DNA of 64,000 nucleotides from Clostridiaceae bacterium (GCA_910575795.1 CAJTGE010000004.1:62001-126000); one strand, 5' to 3'. Shown: positions 36,001 through 45,410, counted from the first letter of the stretch. Numbers and translations are program-made. Notes: generated by a model from the letters alone, not told the origin.

Positions 36001-37050
36001 ATGAAGATCAACAGACTCAGAAAAGGATTAGAACTACTCAACAAGCTGGATGGCAAAATGTACAAGGTCACCAGTACGGATATGCTCAACGGCGTTGGCG
36101 TGGCTGAGGAGATGCTCGCGGACGAAGAAGGCTGTTGGACAGGGAAGTTCGGCGACGGCAAGGCCACCATCACAGACAAGAACGCGCTGGCATTCCGCAT
36201 CGTCAACAACCCGGATCCCTATCCCATCCCGGAAGGCTATTCCATCGAGGCAGGAAAACTGATGAAGGACGGAAAGGGGGTTGAAACCGGAGAACTGGTA
36301 TTTGTAAAGTTCCTGGCTGTCCAGCCAGATTTCCTGATCCTGGCTGCGAAGAAAAAGGGCACCAAGAAAGGTATGGTAGAGGTAATGTCCTACCAGGTAT
36401 CCAGAGACAGGTTTATTAGTCTGCTTACCGTACCGGACACGGTTAAACCCGTCAAGTATATTAATGGAGACATTAAAGATGCCGTCCTCGGCTACTCAAG
36501 TGTAACAGAAAAGGGAATGATAGACAGGGATGGTAAAACGAAGAAGGTAAGGATCTTCGACCAGGCCGGACTGTTCACCATCTCCAATGGAAAGGTGTTG
36601 TGCTATTGCCAATTTAGATCCCCGTTCACCATGGAAGACGCCTTGATAGAGGAGATCCCGCCCCTTAAAGGACACTATGAGGCATTCCTTCCTGTAGACG
36701 AGGAGGAGGATGAAGACGGCTACCTGGTGCCGCGTAAGACACGGCTGTGGATGAGGACAGACGGCAGACACATAATCAGCAATCTGGAGGCAGACGGGAA
36801 GATCCAGGCAGACTGGAGCTTTGCCTACAACGGGTTCGTGCTCCGGACAAAGGATGCGGTCATAGTGCCCCGCGAGGACATCGAGATCCACAGTCCCAAG
36901 GTGGCAGAACTAAAAGGGTACGACACCCTGATCGATATCACGAAGGAAGGCTGGGAGTACCGACTGACGTTCAGCAATGGTGAGTACAAATTCAAGACTC
37001 TGGTGAGCAAGTCCACCAGGGACCGCGGATATATCGTAACCGTTAACTGA
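36001..37050 (+). CDS. Hypothetical protein, 349 residues
   Basis: ATG with GAGGAGGAAACAAAA. Beta-rich, soluble protein with a repeated acidic linker (DEEEDEDGYLVPRKTRLWMR). The C-terminal 135 residues are duplicated at 38339. No family recognised. Confidence 0.6.
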   Translation: MKINRLRKGLELLNKLDGKMYKVTSTDMLNGVGVAEEMLADEEGCWTGKFGDGKATITDKNALAFRIVNNPDPYPIPEGYSIEAGKLMKDGKGVETGELVFVKFLAVQPDFLILAAKKKGTKKGMVEVMSYQVSRDRFISLLTVPDTVKPVKYINGDIKDAVLGYSSVTEKGMIDRDGKTKKVRIFDQAGLFTISNGKVLCYCQFRSPFTMEDALIEEIPPLKGHYEAFLPVDEEEDEDGYLVPRKTRLWMRTDGRHIISNLEADGKIQADWSFAYNGFVLRTKDAVIVPREDIEIHSPKVAELKGYDTLIDITKEGWEYRLTFSNGEYKFKTLVSKSTRDRGYIVTVN

Positions 37051-37097
37051 CAGGTTTCGAACTATCGCCAAAAAAACAAAACCATATTTCCCTCAAA

Positions 37098-37128
37098 ACA
37101 GGCGGCCAGTTCGGCTGTCTGTTTTTTC
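37098..37128 (+). terminator. Rho-independent terminator
   Basis: ACAGGCGGCC pairs imperfectly with GGCTGTCTGT, then six T. A homologous copy ends the 38339 paralogue. Confidence 0.7.
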
Positions 37129-37130
37129 GG

Positions 37131-37250
37131 ATGGGAACAGCCCGGAAGGACGAAAATTCCGACGAGCGGGATGCCTGGCTCTGCTGGAACGAATACACGT
37201 TTGCCACCGTCCAGGAGGCAATCCATTTTCTGGAATCCCTACGGGGCTGA
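37131..37250 (+). CDS. Short peptide or gene fragment, 39 residues
   Basis: MGTARKDENSDERDAWLCWN continues to ATVQEAIHFLESLRG. It looks coding but has no ribosome site and starts directly after a terminator, so it is probably a fragment. Confidence 0.25.
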   Translation: MGTARKDENSDERDAWLCWNEYTFATVQEAIHFLESLRG

Positions 37251-37567
37251 ACGGACTGGAATAAGAGAACAGGTATGATTTTGGAGAATATCTGAAGGTG
37301 TTCCTTTTCTTTTTTTGTGCAGAGACGTCCGGAAGGAAAGAACAGGCCGGATCGGGTGAGGACGCGAATCGGGCAGGTGTTTTTTGCGGATAAAGATTTT
37401 GGGGAAGCTCCAGAAAAATGTTGTTCGCAGAAAAAACGCCTGAAATATATTGTTTTTGAAACAGTTACAGCCAGAGCAGCCGAAACTGTCCAGCTGAAGC
37501 AGGAATGTTATTGATACGCGCACTTATATTTCCCGGCATCTGCGAATTAAGATGTCCGTTATTTGAG

Positions 37568-37613
37568 CCTTGTTATTACGACAATCATTTTTTCGATTGC
37601 CGTAATGACAAGG
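37568..37613 (+). repeat. Inverted repeat of the CCTTGTTA family, copy 1
   Basis: CCTTGTTATTACGACAATC pairs with GATTGCCGTAATGACAAGG. It is followed by GATTCCAGGAGGT and a G-rich/C-rich hairpin; the same composite lies inverted at 45502-45577. Confidence 0.6.
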
Positions 37614-37673
37614 ATTCCAGGAGGTGGGGGGGTGGAATACCCCCACACCCCCACGAAAAGTCGGGATATCCCA

Positions 37674-37980
37674 ATTCACGGCAACTGGGAGCAAATAAAG
37701 CGCAAATCAACAGAATGTGAAAGGCTGATGAGTGAGAACGCGGAGCTCCGGAAGACCGTGGACAACAAGAGACAGCGCCGTATGAGATGTGGAAGCAGAT
37801 CCGGGGTATAGCCGCACAGATTGGACGTGGAATCGATAGTCCGGAAGCGAAAACACCAGAATACGAACAAGAGAACGATGACAAAAAAGGCGGGTGGCCT
37901 TGCATCACACGCATTAGCGTGGGAGGGAGTCCATCCGCCTTTCTCTTCTTCATGCTAAACTGGAAGCCGACATTGAGGTG
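37674..37980 (+). pseudogene. Relic encoding a coiled-coil segment
   Basis: WEQIKRKSTECERLMSENAE with ELRKTVDNKRQR passes by a frameshift near 37790 to YEMWKQIRGIAAQIGRGIDS and PEYEQENDDKKGGWP. No intact frame joins them. It overlaps the second copy of the CACACGC hairpin at 37902-37926. Confidence 0.3.
37902..37926 (+). repeat. Hairpin repeat, copy 2
   Basis: GCATCACACGC-N4-GCGTGGGAGG, matching 17976-18000 outside the 4-base loop. Confidence 0.5.
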
Positions 37981-38229
37981 AAGGATATGTGTATCACGGA
38001 ATATAATGAAGCAGAGACTTTGCAGATGACCCGCGAAGAAGGACGCGTGATCGGATTGATCGAAAAAGTATACAAAAAGCTCTGTAAAGGGCAGGATGCT
38101 ACAACGATCGCAGACGCCTTGGAAGAGGACATTTCTGCCATTCAAAAGATCATCGCGGCGGCGGAGGCATATGCCCCCAATTACGATGTTGCTAAAATTT
38201 ATCAGATGATTGAGAGTCAAAAAATTTAA
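37965..38229 (+). pseudogene. C-terminal relic of an Rpn nuclease
   Basis: ADIEV-KDMCITEYNEAETLQM matches the 22953 protein, where ESDIEV and VKDMCITEYNEAETMQ are separated by about 70 residues. The relic therefore carries an internal deletion whose ends share GAGGT. The tail EAYAPNYDVAKIYQMIESQK completes a typical Rpn C-terminus. Confidence 0.7.
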
Positions 38230-38245
38230 AAATCATAGTCTCCTT

Positions 38246-38272
38246 AAGGCCTCGAATTTTTCAGGGCCTTTT
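38246..38272 (+). terminator. Terminator of the Rpn relic
   Basis: AAGGCC/GGCCTT then TTGC, in the same position and style as the 23832 terminator. Confidence 0.55.
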
Positions 38273-38290
38273 GCTATAGCGGCAAAACAC

Positions 38291-38334
38291 AAAAATAGCC
38301 TCTCAGATCTGCAAAACTGAGTAGCTATTTTTTT
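38291..38334 (+). terminator. Rho-independent terminator
   Basis: AAAAATAGC/GCTATTTTT and CTCAG/CTGAG stack around a 10-base loop and run into T. The arms are A/T rich on both sides, so it can work in both directions. Confidence 0.75.
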
Positions 38335-38338
38335 ACTT

Positions 38339-38767
38339 ATGATACGGGCCAACCGTTTATCGGTGAAAGAAGTGCCGTCACAGAAAGGAAGCTATATGGC
38401 CTTCCTTCCTGTAGACAGGGAAGAAAACGAGGACGGTCACCTGGTACCGCGTAAAACGCGTCTGTGGATGAGGACAAACGGCTGCTGTGTGACCGATGCC
38501 CTGGAAACAGACGGGGAAATCCAGGCAGACTGGAGCTTTGCTTACCATGGGTTCGTGCTTCGGACGCAGGATATGATCGTGATCCCCATGAAGGACATCA
38601 AGATCAGCAGCTCGAAGGTGGTGGAACTGAAGGGGTATAATACCCTTATTGATGTCACAAAAGAGGGCTGGGAATATCGGCTGACGTTCAGTAACGATAA
38701 GTACGAGTTTAAGACCCTGGTGAGTAAATCCACAAGGGATTGCGGGTATATCGTAACCGTCGATTAA
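38339..38767 (+). pseudogene. Truncated paralogue of the 36001 gene
   Basis: 142 residues matching the last 135 of the 36001 protein with many substitutions (GWEYRLTFSNDKYEFKTLVS against GWEYRLTFSNGEYKFKTLVS). The frame is intact, but the first 200 residues are absent and no ribosome site is seen. Downstream DNA and terminator are duplicated too. Confidence 0.6.
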
Positions 38768-38806
38768 TAGCCTTACCATACAAAAAACACAAAACATATT
38801 TCCCTC

Positions 38807-38841
38807 AAAGCAGGCAGCCAGATCGGCTGTCTGTTTTTTTT
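38807..38841 (+). terminator. Rho-independent terminator
   Basis: GCAGGCAGCC/GGCTGTCTGT then eight T; paralogue of the 37098 terminator. Confidence 0.7.
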
Positions 38842-38852
38842 GAGGAAAAAGC

Positions 38853-38939
38853 TATCCGCAGAAACTGCCCCAATACCCCTGCTTTCCCTCCGCTATCTTT
38901 GTAAAAAATGTGAGGAAATCGGCAGCATCCTCCATACTT
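38853..38939 (+). promoter_or_regulatory. Widely spaced bipartite element
   Basis: TATCCGCAGAAA at 38853 but CATACTT only at 38933, 80 bp apart instead of 33. It is 84 bp before the 39023 start. Confidence 0.4.
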
Positions 38940-39022
38940 ACTACGATATCATTGGACAGGAATCTGCGGGCTTTAATGGGAAGACCTAGCCGTTGAGTGG
39001 TTATTTATTTAAGGAGGAATTT

Positions 39023-39193
39023 ATGTATTACATTTATCCGCAAGACATGAGCAGGAAACTATTTATGTCGGCCAAAAGGCACAAGGAACACCGATATCTG
39101 TCGGGAACAAAAAATGTCCGGAAAAAATGCGGAGGGAGAGGGTTTATTGCATGGGCAGGAAGGGGCCCGCCGCAGGCTACAGAGGGCATATAG
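39023..39193 (+). CDS. Small basic protein, 56 residues
   Basis: AAGGAGGAATTT precedes ATG 39023. Product begins MYYIYPQDMSRKLFMSAKRH, is Lys/Arg-rich and ends GPPQATEGI. Not recognised. Confidence 0.4.
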   Translation: MYYIYPQDMSRKLFMSAKRHKEHRYLSGTKNVRKKCGGRGFIAWAGRGPPQATEGI

Positions 39194-39344
39194 AACAGAA
39201 AGAAAGTATAGTGTCAATTATCTAATCCAGACGAGCCAGAACCAACATTTTAATTTTATACACGACATTTCGTTATTAAGTGCCTGACGATTGAAGGCGA
39301 AGGCTTGTAGGATAATTTTGAATAGATCATTTAAAGGGGAAATT

Positions 39345-42300
39345 ATGAAATACAAAAAGATTTTTACAGGGATGCTGGTGGCTTCCGTAGCTTTAAACGG
39401 AGGTTTCGCAGGAATAATGCCGGGTGGAATACCGATGAATTCTGGTATTATTGAAGCGCAGGCGGCAGAAATTATGGGGACATGGGATTCCAACACAACG
39501 ACTGTTACACTTGATTCACAGGGCACTCTTACGATAAGTGCCAAAGAAGGGACGACAGGAAGAACGTCTCGGTATTCTGAAAAGGATCGGGCTCCCTGGT
39601 CAGGATATCTTTCAGAGATAAAAGAGGTCGTTATCAATGATGGAGTTACTTATGTGGGAGAAGGCGTGATTGTATCACCCTGGAATATCCAGTTATATAA
39701 TGGGCAGCAGTTTGGGCCAATTGTTTCGGATAACCGTAATTATACCGGAAATTATATAACCGTACACATGTATGGAAAAACAGAGTGGAATGCCCAGTAT
39801 GACTGGCCGCTCATAAAACGTGTAAATGTATATAACGATGTTACCATAAACAGCGGAACTCCAAAAGTATCAAGTGATTTTGGTTCGAAATATAATGGAT
39901 CGGATCTTAGTATTTATAAATATGGAGATTATTCAATTAACGGCAGTATCAGCACAAATATAACTTCATATTACGTACGGAACAGTGCAACACATCCCAT
40001 ATCTAACTCAAGGCGGGCGATAGTTCATTATACGGATCAATGTACTGTCGTTGATTGCTCAGACGCAACAGAAAGCTGTGATGTATACATCGATACAGAT
40101 ACAATTAAAAGTATTTTAAAAGGTAATAATAAAGAAAAATACTTAAGCAAAGATCTGAGTCTGGATACATTAGGTGATTATGCTTTATATAATTCACATC
40201 CATTGAAATCAGGTGACACTATCACGGTAAATGTTACTTTGGATGGAACAAAATCTATTGGAAATTATGCATTATCAAATATGCGTGACCTGAATGTCGC
40301 TTTTAATGGAAGCTGTGAAAATATTGGAGAACGCGCATTTTCCGATATAAATTCAGGCAGTATTGATTTAGACAACTTAAACATTACAGGGGAAGTCAAG
40401 GATTACGCTTTCTCGGGAAATAAGCTGTTAACATCGGTAAGTTTAAATGCAAATAATTATGGGAAATATGTCTTCCGGAATTGTCCAAATATAACAGATA
40501 TTAAATTCAGGGATGATACTACAGCCATCGGTATTGGCGCACTTTCAGGATGTTCAAATGTAACTGATGTGAAATTGCCCGTAAATGAATCGTTTACAAC
40601 CATACCAGCAGAATTCTGTAAAGGCTGCAGCCTGTTAAAAACCATCAATATCCCTGCTTCTGTTACTGTAATAGGTGACTCAGCATTTAATGGATGTACA
40701 AGTTTACCCGATGTAAAACTGCCGGATAACCTAAATTCAATAGGCGCTTCTGCTTTTGAAAATTGTTCTGCTATAAAGAACGTAAATTTAGGAGACAGAT
40801 TAGAGACAATCGGAAACAGGGCCTTTTACGGAGTGCCGCTTAGTTCTGTGTATATAGGAGAGTCTGTATCCGCCATAGGAAATTCTGTATTTGGAGATAA
40901 AACAAAGAAATCTACAATCAAAGAATTAATTTACAGCAGCAGGAATAACATTGATTTACCCCAGCAAAATTCCTTTAATTGCATCGATTTGGAAACAGTA
41001 GAATTTAAAGAATCCGTGACGCATATCCCCGCAAATATTTTAAACGGGGTCCAGACAATTAACAGCCTGACAGTCCCGAATACAATAACAAGCGTAGGGG
41101 AGAATGCCTTAAAAGATCAGAAATTGGATTTTGAAAAGGATGAGTTGCAGAATTTAACTTATGTGGGCAATAATGGGCTTCGCAATACCGGGTATACAAT
41201 CAGTGCGCAGGACACAGACGCACAGTCGTTTGGCGACGGCTCTTTTTATGGAAACAACATTACGGAATTAACAATCAGCGGAAATGGAACATTTAATCCC
41301 AAAGCATTTGATGCACTGGAATCTTTAACGATTGATTCCAGTATTAAAAACTTTGACACAGACGTCTCCGGTCTGACGACATTAAAGAGAATTAACTGGT
41401 TAGGAACCATATCCAGTGAAATGCTTCCGGCATCACTGCCAAGCAGTGCAAGGGTATTTTGTAAACAATACAGCGATGTTCACACATGGTGTGAAAATAA
41501 TGACGTTGCATATGCTTTTTTAGATGAAACGGAGATCGAGGGATTAGAAAAGGGCATATTGCCGACGCTTGCAGCAGATAATAAACTGTTTGATTGTGAT
41601 GACCCGTTTGATGTGACGTTTTCCATTGAGTTGGGTAAAAAGCCGGCTGGAGCGGATGGAATTAAGAAAGTAATGATAGATACGCAAATTCTTCCAAAAG
41701 CCTCTTATGAATTCGACGGGGAAACTGTTTTATCAGTAAAACAGGATTATCTCAGGAGATTGCCGAACGGAACCCATTCAGTATCCGTTCAGTTTGACAA
41801 TGCGACAGAGACATTCCGCTCCGGAGCCTCCGTAACGGTTGTAAATTCAACTGTAAATGAAGGAAACGGCGGAGAAAATGAAACTCCGCCGGAAGCATTG
41901 GTCACAATAAAATATGAGTTTTATAAAGATTATCCGGATTTTGTGGTTATCCCGGTAAAGCTCAACAGCGCCTCAGCTATTACGCGGTTAGTGATAGGGA
42001 CAGACGAGGTCGATGAACAGCATTATTCCCTGGAGAACGGAGCCCTTGTTATCAGCAGGGAATATCTTTCAACATTGGATGCAGCAAAATACCGCGTGCT
42101 CCCAACATTTGATGATGCGAATGCAACTACGATTTCCAATATACAGCTTATTGTATATGATAAGGCAGCCGATCGCGCCGCCCCGTATCTGCTGCAGTCC
42201 AGAGTTATCTTCAAAGGGCAGGATGTAGACATAACCTTCGACGAAGGCAGGGGAGAACTTCGGACAACAAATGTTCTGGCATTGGTTCTGGACGATAAGC

Positions 42301-43679
42301 TGATCCTTCCGAACGGAGATTTGAAGCCGTTTTCATCAGGCAATGTTAATGAGTTGAGAAAAGCCGGTTCATATGCGAAGGATATGGAGGAGGCATCAGA
42401 AGACGCCGTGGATGAGACAGAGATCGGGAACGATATTACAGACAAGACTTCCCTGGCAGCTACTCCAGGAGAGGCAGAAGAGATCAGAAGCTCCAATACA
42501 TTTAGTGAAGTAGCTAATGCAGGAGCCGATGTTACTGTGGAAATGTTCTCGTATGGGATAAAGGGACACAGCAAAACAAAAGCAGCTTCCATGTATGATG
42601 CAGGACAGGATTATGATGAGGTTTTTGACGTGAACGGGAACATCATCACGATCAGCGGTGAATATATTGAGGGGTTAAACCTGGAAGCCGGAGATCATCT
42701 GATTGGCGCCATTTTTGACAATACGGAGAAAACCACGGATGTCAAAAAAGTTATTCTGACAATTGAAGACAAAAAACAGGATATAAATGGTGGGAATACG
42801 GGTTCTGATAAAGAAGAGGACAAAAAGGATCCAGGTACTGAAAAGGATCCATCCGAAACTGAGAAGGATCCGTCAGTTCCCGGGGACAGCATAACAGGCG
42901 AAACGGATCCTGACAAAAATAACGGAACTAAACCGGATACAGGTACGGGATCGGGTAATAAGCCTTCTGGCGGGAACACAGGCATCATTTCCGGAGGAGG
43001 CTCAAGGCCTTCAAACGGTTCTTCCGGGAGCTCGGGCAGTGGTTCGTCCGGGGGAGGCTCAGGACATTCCTCAAGAGGCTCTTCTTCATCAGGAGGTTAT
43101 GGCCCTGGCAGTCAGGCAAACGGTCCTGGCAGTGCAGCAAATGGTTCAGGCAGTGCGTCGGCAATCCTTTCGGATGGGTCAATGAATGCTGAATTCAAGC
43201 CTTCTGTCACCGAAACTCCGGGCTCGTGGGAAGGTTTCGGGCATGATTGGCAGTTTAAAAAAGCAGACGGGACTTATGCAAAAGGGGAATGGATCGGTTC
43301 CCAAGGCGACTGGTATTATATTGGCGCTGACGGAAAGATGAAGTTTGACTGGTTCCTGGATGAAAACGGGAAGTGGTATATGCTGAATAAAGATGAAGGC
43401 GCCAGGTTTGGAGCCGCTTTATATGGCTGGTATTTTGAAAAACAGGATGGGAAATGGTATTTTATGAACCCGTCAGATACAGCGATGCTGACAGGCTGGC
43501 AGTTCATAAACGGAAAGTGGTACTATTTAACAGAGCACAATGATGCCCCAACTTATGTCGGAGATAATGCAAACGGGTGGATCTATAATGGAAAGTCTAA
43601 ACCTTGCGGAAGTATGTATGTAAACGAGGTTACTCCGGATGGATACACAGTAGGTTCTGATGGAGCATGGATTAAATAA
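39345..43679 (+). CDS. BspA-like leucine-rich repeat surface protein with choline-binding repeats, 1444 residues
   Basis: Signal peptide MKYKKIFTGMLVASVALNGG with cleavage likely after QAAAE-like AQAAE near residue 42. LRR_5 (BspA/TpLRR) repeats occupy about 300-700 (IGNYALSNM, IGDSAFNGCTSLPDVKLPDN). Two beta-sandwich-like segments follow, then an acidic and a Ser/Gly-rich linker (about 1145-1290) and choline/cell-wall-binding repeats (GDWYYIGADGKMKFDWF, GKWYYL). The protein is expected to sit on the cell wall and bind host or bacterial partners. The gene is visibly more AT-rich than its neighbours, a sign of separate acquisition. Start chosen for AAAGGGGAAATT. Confidence 0.9.
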   Translation: MKYKKIFTGMLVASVALNGGFAGIMPGGIPMNSGIIEAQAAEIMGTWDSNTTTVTLDSQGTLTISAKEGTTGRTSRYSEKDRAPWSGYLSEIKEVVINDGVTYVGEGVIVSPWNIQLYNGQQFGPIVSDNRNYTGNYITVHMYGKTEWNAQYDWPLIKRVNVYNDVTINSGTPKVSSDFGSKYNGSDLSIYKYGDYSINGSISTNITSYYVRNSATHPISNSRRAIVHYTDQCTVVDCSDATESCDVYIDTDTIKSILKGNNKEKYLSKDLSLDTLGDYALYNSHPLKSGDTITVNVTLDGTKSIGNYALSNMRDLNVAFNGSCENIGERAFSDINSGSIDLDNLNITGEVKDYAFSGNKLLTSVSLNANNYGKYVFRNCPNITDIKFRDDTTAIGIGALSGCSNVTDVKLPVNESFTTIPAEFCKGCSLLKTINIPASVTVIGDSAFNGCTSLPDVKLPDNLNSIGASAFENCSAIKNVNLGDRLETIGNRAFYGVPLSSVYIGESVSAIGNSVFGDKTKKSTIKELIYSSRNNIDLPQQNSFNCIDLETVEFKESVTHIPANILNGVQTINSLTVPNTITSVGENALKDQKLDFEKDELQNLTYVGNNGLRNTGYTISAQDTDAQSFGDGSFYGNNITELTISGNGTFNPKAFDALESLTIDSSIKNFDTDVSGLTTLKRINWLGTISSEMLPASLPSSARVFCKQYSDVHTWCENNDVAYAFLDETEIEGLEKGILPTLAADNKLFDCDDPFDVTFSIELGKKPAGADGIKKVMIDTQILPKASYEFDGETVLSVKQDYLRRLPNGTHSVSVQFDNATETFRSGASVTVVNSTVNEGNGGENETPPEALVTIKYEFYKDYPDFVVIPVKLNSASAITRLVIGTDEVDEQHYSLENGALVISREYLSTLDAAKYRVLPTFDDANATTISNIQLIVYDKAADRAAPYLLQSRVIFKGQDVDITFDEGRGELRTTNVLALVLDDKLILPNGDLKPFSSGNVNELRKAGSYAKDMEEASEDAVDETEIGNDITDKTSLAATPGEAEEIRSSNTFSEVANAGADVTVEMFSYGIKGHSKTKAASMYDAGQDYDEVFDVNGNIITISGEYIEGLNLEAGDHLIGAIFDNTEKTTDVKKVILTIEDKKQDINGGNTGSDKEEDKKDPGTEKDPSETEKDPSVPGDSITGETDPDKNNGTKPDTGTGSGNKPSGGNTGIISGGGSRPSNGSSGSSGSGSSGGGSGHSSRGSSSSGGYGPGSQANGPGSAANGSGSASAILSDGSMNAEFKPSVTETPGSWEGFGHDWQFKKADGTYAKGEWIGSQGDWYYIGADGKMKFDWFLDENGKWYMLNKDEGARFGAALYGWYFEKQDGKWYFMNPSDTAMLTGWQFINGKWYYLTEHNDAPTYVGDNANGWIYNGKSKPCGSMYVNEVTPDGYTVGSDGAWIK

Positions 43680-43717
43680 TAAAAAGAGGCTGCCGGAAAA
43701 CGGGTAGCTGAATACAG

Positions 43718-43753
43718 GGGAGTTTGCAGCTTGTATGGGCCGCAAACCCCTCT
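43718..43753 (+). terminator. Hairpin after the BspA-like gene
   Basis: GGGGAGTTTGC pairs with GCAAACCCC, followed by TCTTT; weak T run. Confidence 0.45.
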
Positions 43754-43829
43754 TTGATGAATTGGCCGCCGCACACTCGTGACTTCAGTCGTGAGTAAGA
43801 CGGCCTTTTTTTCTTCCTTTTGAAAATAT

Positions 43830-44010
43830 AAAAATGCTTTTACAATGTCAAATCGGAACAGGTTAGCGATCCATTTCGCATCATGCCTGTCGGTTTTTTT
43901 TATCCTTGATGGCTTTGACGTATTTAGTTTACAGAAAAAAACTCCAATATTGCAAAGATGATAGTTCGCCAACCACATTTTGAACAAAGGAGTTTTGGCC
44001 GATTGACCTT
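43830..44010 (-). mobile_element. IS110-family transposase fragment
   Basis: The minus strand reads KTPLFKMWLANYHLCNIGVF, then KPSRIKKTDRHDAKWIANLF with RFDIVKAF. KTDRxDAKWIANLFxxD is the DEDD-domain signature of IS110 transposases. The middle is deleted and both ends are missing. Confidence 0.65.
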
Positions 44011-44070
44011 GAAATGAGGAACTCGCAGGCAACTTCAAAAAAATGGTGTTTTTACTGTATCTCTCATTTC

Positions 44071-44083
44071 CATACTTCTTATG
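44071..44083 (+). promoter_or_regulatory. CATACTT box
   Basis: CATACTTCTTATG. The gene that follows is only a scrap. Confidence 0.45.
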
Positions 44084-44164
44084 CATGATCAAAAGACATC
44101 AGAGGGAGAGGGGATGAAGAACTTCTGAAAAAAACTGAACATTTTCGGATCACAGCAGAAAGGG

Positions 44165-44362
44165 TGGCTACCTCCGGGATATTGCAAAAAAACCTATCAA
44201 CAGATGGAACCAGAAGAGAAAAAAGTCATTGATGAATTCGAGGGAAAGGAAAGCTACGAAAAACACTTGCAAATGCAAAGTATTATATTTACGATCCGGG
44301 AAATTCATTACAACTCTTGGAAGATACGAATGTGGTTTGATGAATTAGCCGCCGTACACTCG
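44165..44362 (+). pseudogene. Unrecognised coding scrap
   Basis: One frame reads KGWLPPGYCKKTYQQMEPEE, then KKVIDEFEGKESYEKHLQMQ and WKIRMWFDELA, with no proper start, and runs into the second 43-bp repeat. It may be the remains of the gene served by the 44071 box. Confidence 0.3.
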
Positions 44363-44416
44363 TGACTTCAGTCGTGAGCAGTTCACCAAAAGTTAATTCG
44401 GTTGAAGCCATGCCCC

Positions 44417-44482
44417 TTTAGGAAAAGGTCGCTTTCATCCCGGTAATTAAATTACCGGGGATTCCCGCGGCCTTTTCCTAAA
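44417..44482 (+). repeat. Nested long hairpin
   Basis: Outer TTTAGGAAAAGG/CCTTTTCCTAAA (12 bp) and inner CCCGGTAAT/ATTACCGGG (9 bp) are both perfect. No open frame or T run accompanies it. Confidence 0.5.
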
Positions 44483-44680
44483 CAGTTTAACAGATTTTTT
44501 GCTATTAAGCGAGTTATATTTTTAGGGGTATCTGAACTGTTATGATTGGTGTTATTTTTGCGGATGGACGAGAAACGAAGCGGACAGGGTGCAAAACACG
44601 AAAAAAATGTTGAGGATTGTGGGAACTGAAGAAAACGGAAAATTTTTTATCCTCAGGCACGATAATTGGCGGGAGTCTTC

Positions 44681-44693
44681 CATACTTCCCATG
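44681..44693 (+). promoter_or_regulatory. CATACTT box
   Basis: CATACTTCCCATG, 80 bp before the 44761 lipoprotein start. Confidence 0.5.
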
Positions 44694-44760
44694 AAGCAGA
44701 GTATAGACCGTTTTTGTGGCCTATCAAAAAAAAAACAAGAAGAAACAGGAGGAAAGAATC

Positions 44761-45348
44761 ATGAAAGCGAGCAAAGGCTTAGTTTTAACGGTATTGACGG
44801 GTGTAGCTGTAGCAGGAGTAGTCCTGTTGGCAGTAGCATGCTCATCGGGAAAGACAGACAAGAAGGCAGAGACAACGGCAGCGACGCAGGCTGTGCAGGA
44901 GACAGAGGCAACCATTGAGGGCACAGAGGCGTTGGAGTATGTGACGGATGAAAACTGGGAAGCTATGGTCCACACATACCGGATCATCGTGGATAATTAT
45001 GAGAAAGCAAAGGGCCTGGTTACCTCCGGGCAGGCAGATCCGTCCAATATCGTGCAGAGGGCAAACGAAATCGTTGAATTCGGGAAGATCTGCGAGAGAG
45101 ATAATCTCTTAAACCAGAAAGCGGAGGAAGTGCTGGCCGATATGATCGATACCGCAGATGGGATGCTCAAGCTGATCAAGGCTGGCGGTAGGGAGATCGT
45201 GGAAACCCCGGTAGCGAATGAAACCAGTCAGGATGGGCAGGAGAGTCTGGAGAGTCAGGAAGACCAGGATGGGGCTGAAACGGCCGGGGAAGAGGCAGAC
45301 GATTCCGGAACGGTTGAAGCTGACAGTGCGGAGAATACGAACGGTTGA
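44761..45348 (+). CDS. Lipoprotein, 195 residues
   Basis: Start ATG has ACAGGAGGAAAGAATC. A signal peptide ends in LLAVAC, a lipobox with the lipid-bearing Cys at 27, so the protein is membrane-anchored outside the cell. A helical domain (about 65-150) follows and then a highly acidic Glu/Asp/Ser tail. No family recognised. Confidence 0.7.
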   Translation: MKASKGLVLTVLTGVAVAGVVLLAVACSSGKTDKKAETTAATQAVQETEATIEGTEALEYVTDENWEAMVHTYRIIVDNYEKAKGLVTSGQADPSNIVQRANEIVEFGKICERDNLLNQKAEEVLADMIDTADGMLKLIKAGGREIVETPVANETSQDGQESLESQEDQDGAETAGEEADDSGTVEADSAENTNG

Positions 45349-45353
45349 TCGAT

Positions 45354-45410
45354 GATAAAACGACTCCGGTACGACTGGCGGATGTGCTGACTGTGCCGGG
45401 CCGTTTTATC
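45354..45410 (+). terminator. Terminator-like hairpin after the lipoprotein
   Basis: GATAAAACG/CGTTTTATC with inner CCGG pairing; the loop is long. Confidence 0.45.

Larger units (their letters stand above)
43753..44378 (+). repeat. Pair of 43-bp direct repeats with CTTCAGTCGTGAG hairpin
   Basis: Copies at 43753-43795 and 44336-44378 begin TTTGATGAATTRGCCGCCG and end CTCGTGACTTCAGTCGTGAG. They flank the IS110 relic and another coding scrap. Confidence 0.65.
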
